Source of the DNA: Elusimicrobiota bacterium
GTDB taxonomy: Bacteria > Elusimicrobiota > Elusimicrobia > UBA1565 > UBA9628
Assembly: GCA_016194625.1 (NCBI GenBank)
Contig: JACQBB010000071.1
Span: 1-7,635, forward strand
Direction: 5' to 3'
DNA length: 7,635 nt
In this document: positions 5,259 to 7,635 of the stretch, in pieces
Numbering within the stretch: position 1 is the first letter of the stretch
Layout: each line of letters starts with the position of its first letter
Program-made: the position numbers and the translations under genes
The notes under the pieces: model-generated
The model's database searches: none
What the model was told of the DNA's origin: nothing
Seen by the model: only the letters and a program-made list of their open reading frames with translations

Positions 5259-5741
5259 TCACCAGAGCTCGATCACCCAGTCGTGGCAGGGGAAGGTCGC
5301 GCCGTTGTAGCCGGCCTCGGCCGTCCCCGCCAGCGTGAAGCCGAGCTTGCGGCAGATCGCGTTCGAGGCGGCGTTGGCGACGGCGGGCAGCGCGTGGATC
5401 ACGCGCGCCTTGCGTTCGGCGCGGGCCCGGGCGATCAGCGCGCGTCCGGCGGCGACGGCCAGGCCGCGGCCTTGGTACGCGGGCAGCAGCATCCAGCCGG
5501 TCTCGTGCGCGGGGGCGCCTTTCCACTCGGTCGCCCACAGGCCGATGGTTCCGGCGTCGCCCTCGTCGGTGACGATCTTGAAGTACCAGTCCCCCTTCTC
5601 GAAGCTGCGCGCGCGGCGGGCGACGATGCCGGGGATCTTCTCCAGCGGCGTCGGACCGCCCAGCCAGGTCATCAGCGCCGGGTCGCACTCCATCGCCTCG
5701 ATGAGCGCGGCGTCGGCGACCGTGAAGGGCTCCAGCCTCAT
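5259..5741 (-). CDS. GNAT-family N-acetyltransferase
   Basis: The product has 160 residues with the GNAT fold. It is predicted to move acetyl from acetyl-CoA to an amine. Motif order fits the RimJ/RimL-like branch: MRLEPFTVADAALIEAM at the start, GTIGLWATEW (64-73) on the central strands, GWMLLPAYQGRGLAVAA (82-98) containing the QGRGLA pyrophosphate-binding loop (90-95), and ANAASNAICRKLGF (122-135), the helix and strand that usually contact CoA. The substrate cannot be told from sequence; ribosomal-protein N-termini, small amines and antibiotics are all possible. The ATG at 5741 has AGGG (5752-5749) 7 bases upstream on its strand. The gene ends only 7 bases from the convergent peptidase stop, with just a 5-bp CCGCC/GGCGG hairpin between them, so opposing transcripts likely overlap. 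It is divergent from treS. Confidence 0.88.
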   Translation of the reverse strand: MRLEPFTVADAALIEAMECDPALMTWLGGPTPLEKIPGIVARRARSFEKGDWYFKIVTDEGDAGTIGLWATEWKGAPAHETGWMLLPAYQGRGLAVAAGRALIARARAERKARVIHALPAVANAASNAICRKLGFTLAGTAEAGYNGATFPCHDWVIELW

Positions 5742-5882
5742 GACGACACCCTATCAAATGGGCCCCCGGCGCGCGAGGACCCGACGAGGATTTGACCCGG
5801 ATTTGGTGGTGGCCGCCCCCCGGCGGGGATACACTGGGAGGAGAAGAAGCGCCGGGACGGAGTCTCAGCCGACGGAGGACGC
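5742..5882. promoter_or_regulatory. Divergent intergenic region between the acetyltransferase and treS
   Basis: These 141 bases must hold promoters for both flanking genes. Towards treS, TACACT (5830-5835) is the best -10 hexamer, but its nearest -35 candidates (TTGACC 5792-5797 and TTGGTG 5803-5808) are spaced too far, at 32 and 21 bases, so the promoter is uncertain or activator-dependent. The heptamer GGATTTG occurs twice (5788-5794 and 5799-5805) exactly 11 bases apart, a possible operator. A purine-rich GGGAGGAG at 5836-5843 has no start codon at RBS distance. Confidence 0.35.
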
Positions 5883-7505
<1,623 letters not shown>

Positions 7506-7506
7506 T

Positions 7507-7635
7507 ATGGACGCCGGCTCCCTGCCCCTGCTCGGCCTCGTCCTCGCGGCGCTGTTCGCCGCGCTGGTCCTGGCGCGCCGCACCTGGAACGAGCCCGCGG
7601 CGCGCCTGACCGAGTGGCTGAGGCTGGCGCGCGCC
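7507..7635 (+). CDS. Membrane-anchored protein of unknown function (3' partial)
   Basis: ATG 7507 lies one base after the treS TGA (TGATATG). GGAG at 7496-7499, inside the last codons of treS, is a well-placed RBS 7 bases upstream. This supports a real gene translated in concert with treS. The 43 visible residues begin with a hydrophobic segment (about residues 5-22: SLPLLGLVLAALFAALVL) followed by ARR and an amphipathic, charged stretch (EPAARLTEWLRLARA). This fits a single N-terminal membrane anchor with the rest cytoplasmic, by the positive-inside rule. The product runs off the window, so no family can be assigned. Confidence 0.7.
   Translation, partial: MDAGSLPLLGLVLAALFAALVLARRTWNEPAARLTEWLRLARA

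Overview
The window is GC-rich bacterial DNA with genes packed closely on both strands and codons that strongly prefer G or C at the third position. No marker gene fixes the taxon. A receiver domain fused to a GcvH-like domain, a stand-alone bacterial SWIB protein and a TreS-type trehalose synthase, at this base composition, would fit a high-GC environmental lineage such as Elusimicrobiota or a deltaproteobacterial relative. That is an inference at moderate to low confidence.

Left part (1-2252, all + strand). The window opens inside a response regulator whose receiver domain is joined to a GcvH-like domain without the lipoyl lysine. A 150-base leader with several hairpins follows. Next come a secreted lytic transglycosylase and, 9 bases later, a small exported two-cysteine protein. 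A SWIB-domain protein then has its own probable promoter and RBS and a textbook Rho-independent terminator.

Middle (2253-3475). A class II Fic protein with a C-terminal winged helix lies on the minus strand. An AT-rich promoter with direct TTGACATAA repeats precedes it and may give a leaderless transcript. Beyond it, also on the minus strand, are a Rho-independent terminator and only the 3' quarter of a tRNA gene (T arm, 3' acceptor strand, CCA).

Junction near 3470. The tRNA stops abruptly where the coding sequence of an S9-family serine peptidase (+ strand) begins, already inside its conserved N-terminal region. Both genes are broken at the same point. This is either a real deletion or rearrangement or an assembly chimera, and it is the most notable anomaly in the window.

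Right part (3509-7635). The peptidase, lacking its start, runs tail to tail into a GNAT acetyltransferase on the minus strand. A divergent intergenic region leads to treS (trehalose synthase). A membrane-anchored protein of unknown function starts one base after the treS stop, with its RBS inside treS, and runs off the window. The genes do not form one pathway. They read as separate small units: signalling, cell-wall turnover, nucleic-acid binding, Fic regulation, proteolysis, acetylation and trehalose/maltose metabolism.
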